Assembly: GCA_026991005.1 (NCBI GenBank)
Contig: JALXCH010000075.1
Span: forward strand, 1-8,503
DNA from: Calditrichia bacterium
GTDB taxonomy: Bacteria; Calditrichota; Calditrichia; RBG-13-44-9
Reading direction: 5' to 3'
DNA: 8,503 nucleotides
Part shown: positions 5,995 through 8,503 of the stretch, in pieces
How positions within the stretch are numbered: the stretch's first letter is position 1
Layout of the letters: the number at the start of each line of letters is the position of its first letter
Notes under the pieces: generated by a model
Told to the model about the DNA's origin: nothing
What the model saw: only the letters and a program-made list of their open reading frames with translations
The model's database searches: none
Position numbers and translations under genes: made by a program

Positions 5995-8503
5995 ATGAAC
6001 CGAACACGTTTGAATAGTTTCGGTACCGAAAAAACCATTTCGGTAAAGGACAGGAATTACACCATATATCATCTGCCGGAACTGGAAAAACAGGGGCTGT
6101 TGCAACTGGACAAACTTCCTTTTTCCATCCGGGTATTGCTGGAAAATGTGCTGCGGAACGAGGACGGTCGCCTGGTTACCACCGAAGACGTGCAGCGGCT
6201 GATTCACTACAATCCTCGTGCAGTGGAAGCACAGGAAATTCCCTACATGCCCGCCCGGGTGGTGTTGCAGGATTTCACCGGAGTGCCTGCGGTGGTGGAT
6301 CTGGCTGCCATGCGCGATGCCATGAAAGAGCTGGGGGGCGACCCGGCACGCATCAACCCCATTGTACGCTCCGATCTGGTAATTGACCATTCGGTACAGG
6401 TGGATCGCTTCGGCACTCCCGATGCATTTGAATACAACGTACAGCGTGAATATGAACGGAATGGCGAACGCTACACCCTGCTGAAATGGGCACAGAAAAG
6501 TTTCCACAATTTTAGCGTGGTGCCACCGGATACGGGCATCATTCACCAGGTCAATCTGGAATACCTCGCCCGGGTGGTTATGACCTCTCCGGATTCCCCT
6601 CCCGTGGCTTATCCCGACACGGTGGTGGGTACCGATTCCCACACCACTATGATTAATGGCCTGAGCGTCCTGGGCTGGGGCGTGGGCGGCATCGAAGCAG
6701 AAGCTGTGATGCTGGGCCAGCCTTACTACATGCTCATGCCGGAAGTCATCGGAGTCAAGCTTACTGGCGAATTACCCAACGGTGCCACCGCGACCGATCT
6801 GGTGCTCACCCTCACCGAAATGCTGCGCCAGTACGGGGTGGTGGGCAAATTTGTGGAGTATTTTGGTCCCGGGCTGGATAAACTCAGCCTTCCGGACCGG
6901 GCCACCATCGCCAACATGGCACCTGAGTATGGCGCCACCATGGGCTTCTTCCCCATCGACCAGACGGTACTGAACTATTTGCAACTCACTGCCCGTCCCC
7001 CTGAAGTAATAGAGCTGGTCGAAGTCTACGCCAAAGAGCAGGGGCTTTTCCGTACCCCAGAAACTCCCGATCCGGAATACAAAGATGTGCTGGAACTGGA
7101 CATGAGCACTGTGGTTCCGAGCCTGGCCGGGCATAAACGACCGCAGGATCGCATCGTGCTCAGTGCCATGTCCGAAAAATTCCGGGAAACACTGGATAAC
7201 GTATTCGGCAAAGCGCCTGAAGCCGGCAAACAGGTTTCCTTTTCTTTAAATGGAGAGGAAGTAAGCATTGGCCACGGAGCGGTGGTGATTGCCGCCATTA
7301 CCAGCTGTACCAACACCTCCAATCCTTCCGTTATGGTGGCGGCGGGACTGGTGGCGAAGAAAGCAACTGAGAAGGGTTTGAAAACCAAACCGTGGGTTAA
7401 AACCAGTCTGGCCCCCGGAAGCCGGGTGGTTACTGAGTACCTGAAAGAAGCAGGCCTGATGCCCTATCTGGAAGCCCAACGCTTCCATCTGGTGGGATAC
7501 GGCTGTACTACCTGCATTGGCAACAGCGGACCCATCCCGGAAGAAGTGGAAAAAGCCGTAAAAGAAAACGACCTGGTGGCAGCAGCGGTATTAAGTGGGA
7601 ATCGGAATTTCGAAGGGCGCATTCATCCCGCCGTGCGCGCCAACTATCTGGCGTCTCCTCCCCTGGTGGTGGTTTACGCCCTGGCCGGCCGCGTGGATAT
7701 CGATCTGGAAAAGGAACCCCTGGGAACAGACTCCGAGGGCAATCCGGTGTACTTCCGGGACATCTGGCCCAGCCAGGCAGAAATTGCTGCCGCCATCGAA
7801 TCTGCCCTGAAACCGGAAATGTTTGCTGCTAAATATGGAGAGGTGTATCAGGGAGATAAACACTGGCAGGCACTGCAGGTTAAAGAAGCAGAACTGTACC
7901 AGTGGGACGAAAAATCCACCTACATCAAACAACCGCCTTTCTTCAAGGATATGTCCCTGGAAAAACCCACTCCCGGCGATATTCACAACGCGCGGGTACT
8001 GGCATTGTTGGGGGATTCCGTGACCACCGACCATATTTCCCCGGCCGGTGCCATTCCCGTGGACAGTCCTGCGGGGCAATACCTCATTGCCCACGGGATT
8101 CAACCCAAAGATTTCAACTCCTTTGGTTCCCGGCGTGGAAATCATGAAGTTATGATGCGCGGGACCTTTGGAAACATTCGCATCAAGAATCTGTTGCTGG
8201 AGGGTGTAGAAGGTGGATACACCATTTACTTCCCCACCGGTGAGAAGATGTTCATCTACGATGCGGCCATGAAATACATTCAAGATGGCACCCCGTTAAT
8301 TGTGCTGGCCGGGAAGGAATACGGTACGGGAAGTTCCCGGGATTGGGCTGCCAAAGGCACGGCCCTGCTGGGAGTAAAAGCCGTTATTGCCGAAAGCTTC
8401 GAACGCATCCATCGCAGCAACCTGATTGGTATGGGAGTCCTGCCGCTGCAATTTGCCGAAAACGACGGCTGGCGGCAACTGGGACTCACCGGACGCGAAG
8501 TGT
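5995..8503 (+). CDS. acnA: Aconitate hydratase A, 3' end cut
   Basis: The enzyme interconverts citrate and isocitrate via cis-aconitate in the TCA and glyoxylate cycles in the cytoplasm, using a [4Fe-4S] cluster. 836 codons are visible, and the family is near 900 residues, so about 50-70 C-terminal residues lie beyond the window. [20 protein letters not shown] (from residue 213) is the family signature of domain 1. Cluster ligands are Cys438 in [10 protein letters not shown] and Cys504 and Cys507 in [13 protein letters not shown]. Domain 4 motifs are [15 protein letters not shown] (from 673), [13 protein letters not shown] (from 713) and [16 protein letters not shown] (from 773). The long AcnA/IRP1 type is shown by this order and by the [14 protein letters not shown] stretch; AcnB has a different domain order. 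ATG 5995 follows AGAAAGGAGAA with good spacing, and [15 protein letters not shown] is a typical N-terminus. The gene is G+C-rich compared with the neighbouring ATPase unit. No truncation or missing ligand is visible. Confidence 0.98.
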   Translation, partial: MNRTRLNSFGTEKTISVKDRNYTIYHLPELEKQGLLQLDKLPFSIRVLLENVLRNEDGRLVTTEDVQRLIHYNPRAVEAQEIPYMPARVVLQDFTGVPAVVDLAAMRDAMKELGGDPARINPIVRSDLVIDHSVQVDRFGTPDAFEYNVQREYERNGERYTLLKWAQKSFHNFSVVPPDTGIIHQVNLEYLARVVMTSPDSPPVAYPDTVVGTDSHTTMINGLSVLGWGVGGIEAEAVMLGQPYYMLMPEVIGVKLTGELPNGATATDLVLTLTEMLRQYGVVGKFVEYFGPGLDKLSLPDRATIANMAPEYGATMGFFPIDQTVLNYLQLTARPPEVIELVEVYAKEQGLFRTPETPDPEYKDVLELDMSTVVPSLAGHKRPQDRIVLSAMSEKFRETLDNVFGKAPEAGKQVSFSLNGEEVSIGHGAVVIAAITSCTNTSNPSVMVAAGLVAKKATEKGLKTKPWVKTSLAPGSRVVTEYLKEAGLMPYLEAQRFHLVGYGCTTCIGNSGPIPEEVEKAVKENDLVAAAVLSGNRNFEGRIHPAVRANYLASPPLVVVYALAGRVDIDLEKEPLGTDSEGNPVYFRDIWPSQAEIAAAIESALKPEMFAAKYGEVYQGDKHWQALQVKEAELYQWDEKSTYIKQPPFFKDMSLEKPTPGDIHNARVLALLGDSVTTDHISPAGAIPVDSPAGQYLIAHGIQPKDFNSFGSRRGNHEVMMRGTFGNIRIKNLLLEGVEGGYTIYFPTGEKMFIYDAAMKYIQDGTPLIVLAGKEYGTGSSRDWAAKGTALLGVKAVIAESFERIHRSNLIGMGVLPLQFAENDGWRQLGLTGREV

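Noticed and set aside
5932..6642. Minus-strand open frame of 236 codons opposite acnA
   Set aside because: It lies antisense to the clear aconitase frame, is rich in His and Gly of the kind produced by reverse reading of G+C-rich codons, and matches no family I know.
7591..8283. Minus-strand open frame of 230 codons opposite acnA
   Set aside because: Antisense to the conserved domain 3 and domain 4 parts of aconitase, with no ribosome binding site or recognisable domain; a shadow frame.

Overview
The window is a bacterial chromosomal segment in which ordinary metabolic genes flank a block of accessory character. Strong Shine-Dalgarno sites (AAAGGAGG, AGAAAGGAG) with TTG, GTG and ATG starts show that it is bacterial. 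The intact-looking AcnA-type aconitase and a glycerophosphodiester phosphodiesterase with an N-terminal membrane segment fit a heterotrophic, probably Gram-negative-type organism. Gene content alone does not fix the phylum. A repeat of the 'ATTGCGAGG...GAAGCAATC' kind is found in many unrelated bacteria and gives no firm placement.

Layout from left to right: (1) the 5' two thirds of a GDPD-family phosphodiesterase on the minus strand, cut by the window start. (2) A 267-base divergent intergenic region with an imperfect inverted repeat. (3) A plus-strand gene (872-1999) for a 375-residue protein that looks distantly like the DUF932 phage/plasmid family. (4) A 617-base convergent intergenic region carrying two diverged copies of a roughly 100-base repeat exactly 204 bases apart. 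(5) A minus-strand two-gene unit (5611 down to 2617): a P-loop ATPase, then, one base after its stop codon, a protein with a P-loop-less N-terminal domain followed by seven 46-residue TPR units. (6) A 383-base AT-rich divergent intergenic region with several small palindromes. (7) The first 836 codons of acnA on the plus strand, cut by the window end.

The two-gene unit is the most interesting part. The ATPase has a clear Walker A and Walker B, a STAND/KAP-like region after the core and a C-terminal 'VLEYN...VHP' segment. Its partner has what looks like a degenerate NTPase fold joined to a peptide-binding TPR array. The pair is much more AT-rich than the aconitase next to it and looks translationally coupled. 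I infer a stand-alone NTPase-switch/TPR-sensor module, possibly for signalling or defence. No effector domain that I recognise is present, and no function is assigned. The DUF932-like gene lies next to the module but converges on it across the repeat region, so the two are not one operon.
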